NCBI RefSeq assembly: GCF_026410195.1
Contig: NZ_JAPMLM010000058.1
Span: 248,001 to 312,000 of the forward strand
Direction of reading: 5' to 3'
DNA length: 64,000 nucleotides
DNA from: Xanthomarina sp. F2636L
GTDB taxonomy: Bacteria; Bacteroidota; Bacteroidia; Flavobacteriales; Flavobacteriaceae
The position numbers and the translations under genes were made by a program. Below the pieces are notes generated by a model. That model searched no databases. It was not told the origin of the DNA and worked only from the letters and a program-made list of their open reading frames with translations. Positions 42,557 to 51,559 of the stretch are shown in pieces. Position 1 is the first letter of the stretch. Each line of letters opens with the position of its first letter.

Positions 42557-43233
42557 TCATCTTCTAATAACTCTAATAATTTTTTCACACCTTCCGTTGC
42601 CGTTTCTTGAATAACAGTAATTCTTTGGTTATTTACTTTTGCAGGTTTCGGATCTATATAATAAATAGGAATGTGGTTTGGAACAAAATCCATAAGACTA
42701 GCAGCTGGATATACTTGCATAGAGGTACCAATAATTACTAGAATATCAGCAGTTTCACAAACTGTAATTGCTTTTTCTATCATAGGAACAGCTTCTCCAA
42801 ACCAAACAATATGCGGTCTTAATTGATGTCCTTTTTCGCATAAATCGCCAACAAAAATATCTTCTTTAGAAGGTCTGACGTCCGTTATATTCTCACTGCT
42901 TCGTATTTTTAGTAATTCTCCATGTAAATGGACAATATTCTCACTTCCAGCCCGCTCATGCAAATCGTCCACATTTTGCGTTATAATAGTTACCTTGTAA
43001 TTTTCTTCTAATTTAGCTAAAGCTAAATGCGCTTCGTTTGGTTGGACAGTTAATAACTGTTTTCGTCTTTCGTTATAAAAATTTAAAACCAATTCTGGGT
43101 TTTTAGCAAAACCTTGAAGCGAAGCAACTTCCATAACATCATGACCTTCCCAAAGACCATCGGCATCTCTAAAGGTTTTAATGCCACTTTCAGCACTAAT
43201 TCCTGCACCTGTAAGTACAACTACATGTATCAT
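42553..43233 (-). CDS. cobB: NAD-dependent protein deacylase (sirtuin)
   Basis: Cytoplasmic protein of 226 residues with TGAGISAESGIKTFRDADGLW at the start, TQNVDDLHERAG in the middle, the catalytic His in VHLHGE and RPHIVWFGEAVP. It removes acetyl or other acyl groups from lysines using NAD. The four zinc cysteines usually found between HGE and RPHIVWFGE are missing; only one Cys (in GDLCEKG) lies in that stretch. The two gene ends overlap by 4 bp on opposite strands. Confidence 0.93.
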   Translation of the reverse strand: MIHVVVLTGAGISAESGIKTFRDADGLWEGHDVMEVASLQGFAKNPELVLNFYNERRKQLLTVQPNEAHLALAKLEENYKVTIITQNVDDLHERAGSENIVHLHGELLKIRSSENITDVRPSKEDIFVGDLCEKGHQLRPHIVWFGEAVPMIEKAITVCETADILVIIGTSMQVYPAASLMDFVPNHIPIYYIDPKPAKVNNQRITVIQETATEGVKKLLELLEDD

Positions 43234-43312
43234 TTTGTGAAACTATAAAATTCCATTGGGAAAATAAAATAAAAAAGGACGGCAACTTCACTTTAAAAAT
43301 TTATATATTATG

Positions 43313-43324
43313 TGTAATATTACA
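43313..43324. promoter_or_regulatory. Palindrome TGTAATATTACA, possible operator
   Basis: A perfect 12-bp palindrome located 19 bp before the CHRD lipoprotein start, followed by ATTTAGATT (about 43334-43342), the reverse of the AATCTAAAT motif seen in other promoters of this window. Its position fits a repressor site. Confidence 0.5.
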
Positions 43325-43342
43325 TCTATTTAAATTTAGATT

Positions 43343-44539
43343 ATGAAGAACTTATTTAAGTTGTTAATTTTTATACTGCCTTTAGTTGTATTCACAGGGT
43401 GTAGTGGAGACGACCATATTACGGCAATACCTTCCAGTCAAACATCCAAGTCGTATGTAATTTCTTCTCTGTATGATAATAATGTAAACGGAGTTGCTAA
43501 GTTTATTAAAAACGACGATAACTCTACAACTGTTGAATTGAAGCTTACTGGTATTTCTACTGGAAGTCCTCATCCTGCATCAATTAATTACAACACTGCA
43601 GCCGAAGGTGGACTTATAGCCGTAACTCTTAATCCAGTAAATGATAATACGGGATTTAGTACAACAACTTTTACAGCTTTAGATAATGGAACACCTATAA
43701 CTTACGATGAATTTTTAAGTTTTGACGGCTATATAGATGTGCTTCTTAGTGCGCTAGAACCAGATAGTATTCTTGCACAAGGAGACATTGGACAAAATGA
43801 ATTAACAGGTCTTACAAAAACATATAATTTAGGAGAAAAAGATGTGCCTGGAATGTCTGGAATTGTTACATTTTCTCAACGTGAAAATGGGGAAGCACTT
43901 GCTGTAATTCAAGTAACAAATGCTACCAATGGTAATATGCATCCAGCACATATCCATAACAATACTGCAGTAGAAGGTGGTGCCATTGCATTAACCTTTA
44001 ATCCCGTGGATGGAGATACAGGAATAAGTGCAACCAATGTGGCTGCTTTAGATAACGATGTTGCTTTTCTTTATATAGATGTTATCGATTTTGATGGTTA
44101 TATAAATGTGCATGAAAGTGAAGTAAATCTAGCAACTATTGTGGCTCAAGGAGATATTGGACAAAATGAATTATCTGGAGTGTCAACTTCTTATGTTTTA
44201 AATGAAGTGGATCTGTCTGGGATAAGTGGAACGGTTACATTTTATGGAAGAAATAATGGGGAAGCATTGGCTGTTATTTTATTGCAAGAAACACCAGTTG
44301 ATGGAATACATCCAGCTTATATTTATAGCAACGATATCGATACATCAGGAAGCATTATTTTTACTTTTAACCCTGTAGATGGAAATACTGGCGTGAGTCA
44401 AACAAATGTGTCTGCTTTAGATGATAATGCCGTTTTTGGTTATGATGATGTGTTGGGTGTTAATGGTCATATAAAAGTTCATTTAAACAATACCTTAACT
44501 ACCATTATAGCTCAAGGAAATATAGGCGCAAACAATTAA
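43343..44539 (+). CDS. CHRD-domain lipoprotein with three repeats
   Basis: Protein of 398 residues with lipobox VFTGC (Cys20). Three tandem CHRD domains follow, each with a HPA(H/Y/S)I motif and LNPV/FNPV-D--TG- strand: about residues 35-150 (HPASINYN), 155-275 (HPAHIHNN) and 280-395 (HPAYIYSN). GDIGQNELTG / GDIGQNELSG marks the joints. CHRD domains occur in animal chordin and in bacterial surface proteins; their ligand is unknown, and the His-rich HxH of the second repeat could hold a metal. It sits alone, next to trmH. Confidence 0.85.
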   Translation: MKNLFKLLIFILPLVVFTGCSGDDHITAIPSSQTSKSYVISSLYDNNVNGVAKFIKNDDNSTTVELKLTGISTGSPHPASINYNTAAEGGLIAVTLNPVNDNTGFSTTTFTALDNGTPITYDEFLSFDGYIDVLLSALEPDSILAQGDIGQNELTGLTKTYNLGEKDVPGMSGIVTFSQRENGEALAVIQVTNATNGNMHPAHIHNNTAVEGGAIALTFNPVDGDTGISATNVAALDNDVAFLYIDVIDFDGYINVHESEVNLATIVAQGDIGQNELSGVSTSYVLNEVDLSGISGTVTFYGRNNGEALAVILLQETPVDGIHPAYIYSNDIDTSGSIIFTFNPVDGNTGVSQTNVSALDDNAVFGYDDVLGVNGHIKVHLNNTLTTIIAQGNIGANN

Positions 44540-44561
44540 TAAAATAATTTTTTAGACAGAA

Positions 44562-44588
44562 AACCTGATGTTAAAGTCAGGTTTTTTT
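44562..44588 (+). terminator. Terminator after the CHRD gene
   Basis: AACCTGA - TGTTAAAG - TCAGGTT followed by TTTTTT. Confidence 0.9.
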
Positions 44589-44599
44589 ATTTTTATAAT

Positions 44600-45256
44600 A
44601 TGGTAGATTTAAAACTATTAGCTTATTTAGAAACCTATTTAACTGAAAATAGAAGACAGCGTTTCGATACTGTTTTAAAACAACGAACTAAGCATTTTAC
44701 GGTTGCAACCGAAGATGTGTATCAACTTCATAATACAAGCGCAGTTATACGTACTTGTGATGTGTTTGGAGTTCAAGAAGTAAATATTGTTGAAGAGGTA
44801 AATTCTAAACAGATTGATAGTGAAATTGCTATGGGAGCTCAAAAGTGGGTCGATTTAAACCGATTTCATTCGGTTAAAGATTGTATTCAAGACTTAAAAC
44901 AACAAGGTTATCAAATTGTAGCTACTACACCACACACAAAGGATTGCTTGCTTCATGAGTTTGATGTTACTAAAAAGTCTTGTTTTTTCTTCGGAAGGGA
45001 AACCGAAGGTCTGTCTCAAGAAGTTATCGATCAAGCAGATTGTTATTTAAAAATTTCTATGTCAGGGTTTACAGAAAGTTTAAATATTTCAGTATCTGCA
45101 GCTATTATTTTACAGCACGTTACTACAAAACTAAAACAGACAGATATCGAGTGGGAGCTTACTGAAGAAGAACAACAGGAAAAGCGTTTGGATTGGATAA
45201 AGAAAACCATTAAAAGTTACGATGAGATCGTAGCGCGATTTTATGAAGATTCTTAA
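44600..45256 (+). CDS. trmH: tRNA (guanosine-2'-O-)-methyltransferase, SpoU/TrmH family
   Basis: Cytoplasmic SPOUT methyltransferase of 218 residues. The knot region shows HNTSAVIRTCDVFGVQEV (motif 1, with the catalytic Arg), FFGRETEGLSQEV (motif 2) and SLNISVSAAIIL (motif 3). The length and a charged C-terminal tail match TrmH, which methylates G18 in tRNA. It is flanked by terminators on both sides and so is monocistronic. Confidence 0.92.
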   Translation: MVDLKLLAYLETYLTENRRQRFDTVLKQRTKHFTVATEDVYQLHNTSAVIRTCDVFGVQEVNIVEEVNSKQIDSEIAMGAQKWVDLNRFHSVKDCIQDLKQQGYQIVATTPHTKDCLLHEFDVTKKSCFFFGRETEGLSQEVIDQADCYLKISMSGFTESLNISVSAAIILQHVTTKLKQTDIEWELTEEEQQEKRLDWIKKTIKSYDEIVARFYEDS

Positions 45257-45282
45257 AAAATAGCTTGTTGGAAAAATAGTAT

Positions 45283-45314
45283 AAAAAAACCGAAAGAATC
45301 TCTTTCGGTTTTTT
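45283..45314. terminator. Bidirectional terminator
   Basis: AAAAAACCGAAAGA - ATC - TCTTTCGGTTTTTT, a perfect stem with A and T runs, shared by trmH and the convergent gene at 45317. Confidence 0.92.
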
Positions 45315-45316
45315 AT

Positions 45317-46096
45317 TTATAATTTGCCGTATTTCCTATTTCGGCTTAGTACTTTATATTCTTCATAACATTCGCTAATAGCATCTAGAATTTGAAGATC
45401 GTTGGCCGTTTCAATAAAACTCTTGGAGTAATTACACTGCCTGATTATTTCATCTAAATCGACACGATCTACTTGTAAAAGTGCCACTAACATTTCTCTG
45501 TCAAATCTATTTGCAAGAAGCGTTCTAATCTCGTCGTCCTGCTTCATTTTTTTCAACTTACGCATTTCGTTGGGTTGTTTTCCAAACATGCTATGTAAAA
45601 AATCCGCTGGATTAAAAACGGCTCCTAAGACTCGTGTTACAGCATTAGCTGATGTTCCTCCAGCTTCGTAACCTGTTTCCAAACCAGAAATACTATACCT
45701 ATAATTGGTGTTAACAGGAACTTGTTTTATATCTACTTCCAAAAAACCAGTAAGCTTAAAATTATTTACCACAACTTCTTCTAAAGCAAGAGCTAGTTCG
45801 GTTAATTCAATGGTAGAACTTCCATACTTAATCCAATCGTTTGTTACACGAACGCGAATGGATTTAAAACCCAAATATGAAAAATGTAACGTATCTGTAG
45901 CTTTTGCTTTAATTTCAAACTCTCCACGAGTATTTGTTGTTGTTCCTTTTACTTCATTAATATTAACAATATTAACGCTTTCCAAAGGGATTCCTTCAGA
46001 AGAATTAATAACAACTCCTTTTACAGTTGTGTTTACCTGACCAAACATCAATGAGGTGCCAGTAATTAGTATAATAAGAAAAAGTAGTTTCTTCAT
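45317..46096 (-). CDS. Exported protein with carboxypeptidase-like regulatory domain
   Basis: Protein of 259 residues from the ATG at 46096, which begins a clean signal peptide (MKKLLFLIILITGTSLMFG); an upstream ATG at 46114 adds six residues. The CarboxypepD_reg-like domain covers about residues 20-105 (VKGVVINSSEGIPLESVNIVN, TTTNTRGEFEIKAKATDTLHFSYLGFKS). The rest is helical and unrecognised, with a basic middle (KQPNEMRKLKKMKQ) and several Cys. Periplasmic or outer-membrane location is likely. It may support a TonB-linked or surface function, but nothing proves it. Confidence 0.75.
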   Translation of the reverse strand: MKKLLFLIILITGTSLMFGQVNTTVKGVVINSSEGIPLESVNIVNINEVKGTTTNTRGEFEIKAKATDTLHFSYLGFKSIRVRVTNDWIKYGSSTIELTELALALEEVVVNNFKLTGFLEVDIKQVPVNTNYRYSISGLETGYEAGGTSANAVTRVLGAVFNPADFLHSMFGKQPNEMRKLKKMKQDDEIRTLLANRFDREMLVALLQVDRVDLDEIIRQCNYSKSFIETANDLQILDAISECYEEYKVLSRNRKYGKL

Positions 46097-46182
46097 TAAA
46101 GCCATATTGAGCATAAAAGTACTAAACTAAACGATAATACCTTTATGTATCTGATATTTTGACTAAAAATTAACAAAAAAGT

Positions 46183-48030
46183 TTAACGTCTAGAACGTCT
46201 AGGTCTTGGTGAGCTAGAATCTGAGTTTGATCGTCTTGAACGAGTTTCACTATTGGAACTACGGTTTCCTTGGCTTTTAGAACTAGAGCGTCGGTCGCTT
46301 CTATTGCCATCGCTTCTGGAGCTAGAACGTCTTTCTGCTTTTGGTTTATTGTTGCTACGTCTGCTAAATCCGCCACCATCATTACGTCTTTTGTTTCTGC
46401 TGGTGCCTCTGCCTTTATCTTCGCTAATTTCAACATTTACAAAACGACCATCATGTTTATAGTCTGTAAAGAATGCCAATACCTTTTCTTGAAGTTCTTT
46501 TTCAGTGTTGAAGAAAGAAAAACTTTCTTTTACATCTACTTTAAAAACATCGTCTCTTCCTAAATCTAAAACTTCTTTTAAGAAATCTTTTAATTTCATC
46601 CAATCGTATCCATCTTTTCTGCCTACGTTAATAAAGTAGCGAGAATCGTTTGAGTTGCCTTTATAATCACGTCCACTTTCACCACGATCATGATCGCGAG
46701 AAGATTCGGCAACATTTAAGTTCTTGGTTTTTTGATAGTAATTAAAGAATCTAGTAAACTCTACTGAGAAGAATTTTTTAATTAATTCGTCTTTAGTGGT
46801 TTCATCGAATAACTCGTTGATACTATCTAAATATTTGTTTATTTCTGGATTGATTTCAGTACTGTGAACTTTATTAGCAAGCGACATTAATTGCACTTCA
46901 CAAATTTCCATCCCATCAGGAATTTGCTTAAGTTCAAATTTCTGATTGATAATACGTTCAATACTTTTAATTTTACGGACTTCACTTTTAGAAACAATTA
47001 CCATAGAAATTCCTGTTTTACCAGCACGTCCAGTTCTTCCAGATCTGTGTGTGTAAACTTCAGGTTCGTCAGGTAATTGATAATTGATAACATGAGTAAT
47101 ATCATCTACATCAATACCACGGGCAGCTACATCTGTTGCTACCAACATTTGTATTTGTTTGTTTCTAAAAGATTTCATTACTAAATCTCTCTGGTTCTGA
47201 CTTAAATCGCCATGTAAAGCACCGGCACTATAACCATCTTCTATTAAGTTTTCGGCTACTTTTTGAGTGTCGCGTTTGGTTCTGCAGAAAATAACAGAGA
47301 AAATATCTGGATTTGCATCTGCTAAACGTTTTAAACCTTGGTAACGATCTCTCGCGTTTACTAAATAGTATTCGTGAGATACTTGATTAGTGCTTTCATT
47401 TTTGTTTCCTACTGTAATTTCAATAGGAGATTTCATGAATTTTTTAGCAATATTTGAAACCTCTTTAGGCATAGTTGCTGAAAATAACCATGTGTTTTTG
47501 TCTTCTGGAGTATGAGATAAGATATCTGTAATATCTTCCTTAAAACCCATGTTTAACATTTCATCCGCTTCATCCAGAACGGAATATTGAATTTTAGAAA
47601 TATCAACCATTCTACGGCTAATCATATCTTTCATTCTCCCAGGAGTTGCCACAATAATTTGTGCGCCTCTTTTTACTTCTCTAGCTTGGTCTGTAATACT
47701 AGCTCCTCCATAAATAGCAACTACATTAAGACCTTTACAATATTTACCATATTGTTTCATCTCGTTTGTAATTTGCAAGCAAAGTTCGCGAGTAGGGGAA
47801 AGAATTAATCCTTGGGTTGTTCTACTATCTATATTAATTTTTTGAAGCATTGGAAAACCAAAAGCAGCCGTTTTACCGGTACCTGTTTGCGCAAGAGCAA
47901 CCAGATCGGTTTCTTTTTCTAATAAAATTGGAATTGCTTTGGCTTGGACATCACTTGGGGTTTCAAAACCCATGTCGTTAATAGCTTGTAATAGGTCGTC
48001 ATTAAGACCTAAATCTTGGAATGTGCTCAT
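46183..48030 (-). CDS. DEAD-box RNA helicase, CsdA/DeaD-like, with Ser/Arg-rich tail
   Basis: Protein of 615 residues. The helicase core has the Q-motif start, [11 protein letters not shown] (motif I) near residue 50, PTRELC, VATPGRM, VLDEADEMLNMGF (DEAD), SATMP, and the second domain motifs RGIDVDDI and [11 protein letters not shown] DbpA/CsdA-like RNA-binding domain lies near residues 465-545. The last 75 residues are a disordered Ser/Arg/Asn-rich tail (SRRSNNKP, RSDRRSSSK, RPRRSRR). It unwinds rRNA or mRNA structure, probably for ribosome assembly or cold adaptation. A long structured leader precedes it. Confidence 0.93.
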   Translation of the reverse strand: MSTFQDLGLNDDLLQAINDMGFETPSDVQAKAIPILLEKETDLVALAQTGTGKTAAFGFPMLQKINIDSRTTQGLILSPTRELCLQITNEMKQYGKYCKGLNVVAIYGGASITDQAREVKRGAQIIVATPGRMKDMISRRMVDISKIQYSVLDEADEMLNMGFKEDITDILSHTPEDKNTWLFSATMPKEVSNIAKKFMKSPIEITVGNKNESTNQVSHEYYLVNARDRYQGLKRLADANPDIFSVIFCRTKRDTQKVAENLIEDGYSAGALHGDLSQNQRDLVMKSFRNKQIQMLVATDVAARGIDVDDITHVINYQLPDEPEVYTHRSGRTGRAGKTGISMVIVSKSEVRKIKSIERIINQKFELKQIPDGMEICEVQLMSLANKVHSTEINPEINKYLDSINELFDETTKDELIKKFFSVEFTRFFNYYQKTKNLNVAESSRDHDRGESGRDYKGNSNDSRYFINVGRKDGYDWMKLKDFLKEVLDLGRDDVFKVDVKESFSFFNTEKELQEKVLAFFTDYKHDGRFVNVEISEDKGRGTSRNKRRNDGGGFSRRSNNKPKAERRSSSRSDGNRSDRRSSSKSQGNRSSNSETRSRRSNSDSSSPRPRRSRR

Positions 48031-48185
48031 TCGTGTTTAATAAGTAATCGATTATGTTTTGTAGTGTTACAAAAGAAGTGAATCGACATACTTAACCTAA
48101 ACTTCTAGTAACACACCCTCACTCTGAGGAGTTTATCTAAATAAGCAGCTTGGCTTAGCTAGATTTTTTTCAAGGTGCAAATGTA
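48031..48185 (-). promoter_or_regulatory. Promoter and structured leader of the DEAD-box helicase gene
   Basis: On the minus strand TACATTTG (48185-48178) is a full -7 box; transcription near 48171 gives a leader of about 140 nt. The leader can fold: GTGTTAC pairs with GTAACAC (48108-48114 with 48064-48070), continued inside by AGAAGT/ACTTCT (48101-48106 with 48074-48079). A first hairpin with AAGC/GCTT lies nearer the 5' end. Leaders of cold-shock helicase genes often respond to temperature or to the helicase itself. Confidence 0.55.
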
Positions 48186-48484
48186 CAATTTTATTTAATA
48201 CGAAGTTGTAATTTTTTACAATTATCTCTTTATTGGTTGCTTTATGGTATTGCAACGGTCCTTGTTGGTTTTATAAACGAAACTTTTTAACACAAGCTGG
48301 TACCTTCTTACTTAAAAATAAGACTTAGTATAGACATATAATTAATTGGATTTTATAAAATTTATTAAGAATTCGGACTATATATCTTGCTGACTCAGTG
48401 TAAGATAGTTTTTTAAAATACTTAGAATTTTTTAATTGGTTCGAGTTTACGTTAAATTATTGATGTTTTGGTGTGGAGTACTTG
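48186..48484. other. Intergenic stretch without a recognised gene
   Basis: No frame of quality was seen. It holds a TTGTAA/TTACAA inverted repeat (48206-48221). It also holds a small hairpin, TATCTT/AAGATA (48383-48407), followed by TTTTTT on the plus strand, a terminator-like element with no plus-strand gene before it. Confidence 0.5.
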
Positions 48485-49516
48485 CTAATTCAAAGTTTTG
48501 TCTGAAAAAAAATTCCAAATTATTAAAGCCATTTCAATATCATGATTTTGATTTCCTAAAACGGATTCAAGTTGAGTAGAATATTGTTCTTGAATACTTG
48601 GCTCTAAATGGCCTCCTCCTAAAATATCATATAAAGCGACTTGAGTTGACTCTATACCATTAGAGTAAGTAGTACTTCTTACTGAGGAATTATCTGTAGT
48701 ATTAATATCTTGGAAATTCTCTATAAAAGGAATGGAATCGGTTTGGTTAAAATTTATCCAAAAGCTTACTGACTCTTCTACAGAAAGTACCGTTCCACGA
48801 CCACCAATATTTGGTGCAACTTCTCCTCCTATGTATGGTGAAAGAGGATCATCTGTACCAACCATAAATAAAACAGAAATTGGATTATTTGGATTGTTGC
48901 ATATATCTGCTGGCATTGAGGCTGCAATTGGAGCAACAGCCGCAATTTTATGTGAAAGTTCAAGAGCAAGTCGAAGCGCCATATGTCCTCCATTTGAAGT
49001 TCCAGTGGCATAAATTTGGTTGGTATTTATATTATAGGTGTTTGAAAAATGACTAATAAGTGAGTCAATAAAACTCACATCGTCAACAGAAGGATTTGTA
49101 GTTGCATCTTCACGGCAATCGTTCCAACCTTGTTTTCCGAGTGGACTAATTGCGCCATTGGGATAAACAATAATAAATTTTTCCTTTTCGGCAATATCCA
49201 TCCACACCTTGTAAGGCGCTTTAAGTCCGCTTTTACCTGTTAAATCATCAGATGTTAAACTCCCTCCGTGCAACATGAAAATTAAGGGTACGGACATTGA
49301 GTCTATGTAACTTGGAATATAGAAATCGTAATTGCGTGTTAATCCATCTATAACTATGGTGTGTTCAGTAAAGAGTCCAAAATCATTTGGTTGTGAGTTG
49401 TCTGGTTTTTTGCATGCAATTAATAAGAAGATTATAATAAAATATTTAACTCTTTTTAAGGTCAGGTATATATATCTTTTTATCATGTTATTTTGTTTAT
49501 ATCTATTAAGTTTCAT
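48485..49516 (-). CDS. Esterase of the PHB depolymerase/feruloyl esterase (LpqC-like) family, lipoprotein
   Basis: Protein of 343 residues. A hydrophobic segment ends in FLLIAC (Cys35), a lipobox; starting at the internal ATG near 49486 would give a normal 25-residue signal. The alpha/beta-hydrolase shows the oxyanion-hole segment PLIFMLHGGSLT, the nucleophile in ATGTSNGGHMALRLA, VLFMVGTDDPLSPY with the Asp and GGGHLEPS with the His. It cleaves ester bonds in polymers or plant-type phenolic esters; the substrate is unknown. Long noncoding stretches flank it on both sides. Confidence 0.85.
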   Translation of the reverse strand: MKLNRYKQNNMIKRYIYLTLKRVKYFIIIFLLIACKKPDNSQPNDFGLFTEHTIVIDGLTRNYDFYIPSYIDSMSVPLIFMLHGGSLTSDDLTGKSGLKAPYKVWMDIAEKEKFIIVYPNGAISPLGKQGWNDCREDATTNPSVDDVSFIDSLISHFSNTYNINTNQIYATGTSNGGHMALRLALELSHKIAAVAPIAASMPADICNNPNNPISVLFMVGTDDPLSPYIGGEVAPNIGGRGTVLSVEESVSFWINFNQTDSIPFIENFQDINTTDNSSVRSTTYSNGIESTQVALYDILGGGHLEPSIQEQYSTQLESVLGNQNHDIEMALIIWNFFSDKTLN

Positions 49517-49877
49517 TCTATTTGTAAATAACTGTGTTATATTATGTGATTATATATTGAGAATGAGCTATAGTTAATGATAACAGTTATGTTATTCGTT
49601 ACTTTAACAACTAATTTGACAAATTTTTATAAAAATAGTCAATAGCGGTAATTTCTTAACTTACCTCATTTTCTCAAGTTAGAATCTAATTCTTTTCAGT
49701 TTTGTAAGAATGTTAATTTCGACCAATACAAACTATTCAAAGTAAAATTAGGGAGAAAGAGACTTTTACTTAAAATTCTGTTTTTCACAAAAATCAGCTA
49801 AGAGTTAATTATAATCAAATATAATTGATTAGGTTTTAAAATTTCAGAGTACAATTAAAATAAAACTTACCAAGTAA
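49517..49877. other. Intergenic stretch without a recognised gene
   Basis: About 360 bp of AT-rich DNA. Only a weak inverted repeat, TAACTT/AAGTTA, near 49656-49682 was noticed. No good frame, terminator or consensus promoter was identified. It separates the esterase from rdgB. Confidence 0.5.
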
Positions 49878-50453
49878 CTACAGCTTATTAAGGTGCTCTA
49901 GTAATTGTTTGACAGCTTTTCCTCTGTGTCCAATTTTATTTTTTTCATCTAAAGAAATTTCAGCAAAGGTTTTTTTATAGCCTTTAGCTTTAAAAATGGG
50001 GTCGTAACCAAAACCTTGTTTTCCATGTTTTGTAGTAGTGATTTCCCCAAGACAAACACCTGTAAAAGTTTCTAGTTTGTTATTTAAATGCAAGGCGATA
50101 ACCGTTTTAAATTGGGCTTTTCTGTTGTGTTTGTTTTCTAAGTTTTTTAGTAATAATTCCATGTTGTCATTAGAGTCTCTCTGCTCCCCGGCGTACCTGG
50201 CAGAATATACACCAGGCTCATTGTTTAAAGCTTCAACTTCTAGTCCGGTATCGTCAGCAAAACAATCGTAGCCATAATGGGTTTTTATATATTCAGCTTT
50301 TTGTATGGCATTGCCTTCTATGGTACTTTGAGTTTCTGGAACCTCTTCAGTACAACCAATATCCTGAAGGCTTAATAGTTGAATGTGTTTAGGAATTAAA
50401 CCTTGAACTTCTTTTAATTTATTTAGATTGTTTGTGGCAAAAACGAGTTTCAT
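49878..50453 (-). CDS. rdgB: Non-canonical purine NTP pyrophosphatase (ITPase)
   Basis: Protein of 191 residues starting MKLVFATNNLNKLKEVQGL, the family signature. It continues with ETQSTIEGNAIQKAEYI, FADDTGLEVEALNNEPGVYSARYAG and GFGYDPIFKAKGYKKTFAEI, then HRGKAVKQL. It hydrolyses dITP, dXTP and similar nucleotides to keep them out of DNA and RNA. It is monocistronic here and diverges from the barrel gene at 50561. Confidence 0.96.
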   Translation of the reverse strand: MKLVFATNNLNKLKEVQGLIPKHIQLLSLQDIGCTEEVPETQSTIEGNAIQKAEYIKTHYGYDCFADDTGLEVEALNNEPGVYSARYAGEQRDSNDNMELLLKNLENKHNRKAQFKTVIALHLNNKLETFTGVCLGEITTTKHGKQGFGYDPIFKAKGYKKTFAEISLDEKNKIGHRGKAVKQLLEHLNKL

Positions 50454-50560
50454 AACTTGCAGTATATTAAAATGACTTGTAATTTTATTTCAAAACAACA
50501 GAAAATAATATTAATTTCATTGAAATATTTATAATTTTAAAAGTAATTCCCTAAATCTCT

Positions 50561-51559
50561 ATGATTAGACAAATCTTAATAGTAATTATTTTTTTGTGTT
50601 TTACCATAACTTCATATGCACAAATAATAAAGAAATCAGATTCTTTAAGTACAAAACAGGTTATAGATACCCTACTTATTGATAGAGATATGAATAATTG
50701 GTCTTTGAGATTATTTACAAATTATAAGGGACAAAGTTTTAATTTGGTTAATGGAGATAATCAATTGTCTTTTAAGCCCAATAATAGAGCAGGAGTAGGG
50801 TTTGGTTTAGGAACCAGCAAATTAATTATAGATATAGCATTTAATTTAAAAAGTAAAGAAGAAAATCCCACCGAACGTTTCGACATGCAAGGATCTTTTA
50901 TTGCAGGGAACCATAATTTGATTAATTTATATGTGCAGAGATATAAAGGTTTTAATGTAAAGAATAATTTTAATGAGCCTGAATTTTTTAGAGACGACAT
51001 TACATCTCTTTCCATAGGAATTAATTATTTATATACTTTTAAAGAGATTTCTTTTTCTTCTGCTACCTTGAAAGCGGGATTAGCTAAAGAAGAAAAGAAA
51101 CACTATATATCTGGAGGAATTGGAGGGTTTATGGTATATAATAATTTTATGGCAGACAGTCCAATTATTCCGGATAATGGAAATTTTAATGAAGATGCTT
51201 ATTTAAAAGGGTTAAAAGGAACTGGAATAGGAATTTCTGGTGGGGTTTTGACGGTTTTTGTGTTGCCTGCAAACTTTTTTGCAACTTTAAATGTAATTCC
51301 AGGAATTGGAATTATGTATAAAAAGGGGTTTTCAGAAACAGACGATTATAAAGTGTCAAACCCTCTCTTATATAAATTAGATTATGAGGCTGGAGTTGGC
51401 TATAGCTATAAACGATTTTATATAACTTTAGTGTATGGAAGTGGCATTTATACTACCAATTTAGATTACGGCTTGAATTATATTTATAGCAATACCAAAG
51501 CAAAAATTTCAGTAGGATATAAAATAAAGTCGAATAAAAAACTTAAGACTCCTTTTTAA
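50561..51559 (+). CDS. DUF4421 outer membrane protein
   Basis: Protein of 332 residues with a signal peptide ending TSYAQ. The domain (NWSLRLFTNYKGQSFNLVNGDNQLSFKPNNRAGVGFGLG) and repeated amphipathic strands (YLYTFKEISFSSATLKAG, YKRFYITLVYGSGIY, KAKISVGYKIK) match DUF4421 barrels, an uncharacterised family of the phylum. Its last 17 bp overlap the end of the convergent VF530 gene. Confidence 0.85.
   Translation: MIRQILIVIIFLCFTITSYAQIIKKSDSLSTKQVIDTLLIDRDMNNWSLRLFTNYKGQSFNLVNGDNQLSFKPNNRAGVGFGLGTSKLIIDIAFNLKSKEENPTERFDMQGSFIAGNHNLINLYVQRYKGFNVKNNFNEPEFFRDDITSLSIGINYLYTFKEISFSSATLKAGLAKEEKKHYISGGIGGFMVYNNFMADSPIIPDNGNFNEDAYLKGLKGTGIGISGGVLTVFVLPANFFATLNVIPGIGIMYKKGFSETDDYKVSNPLLYKLDYEAGVGYSYKRFYITLVYGSGIYTTNLDYGLNYIYSNTKAKISVGYKIKSNKKLKTPF

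Noticed and set aside
46170-46563. Several frames overlapping the Ser/Arg-rich tail of the CsdA-like helicase on both strands
   Set aside because: They are by-products of the repetitive AGN/CGN codons in the tail, which keep other frames open.
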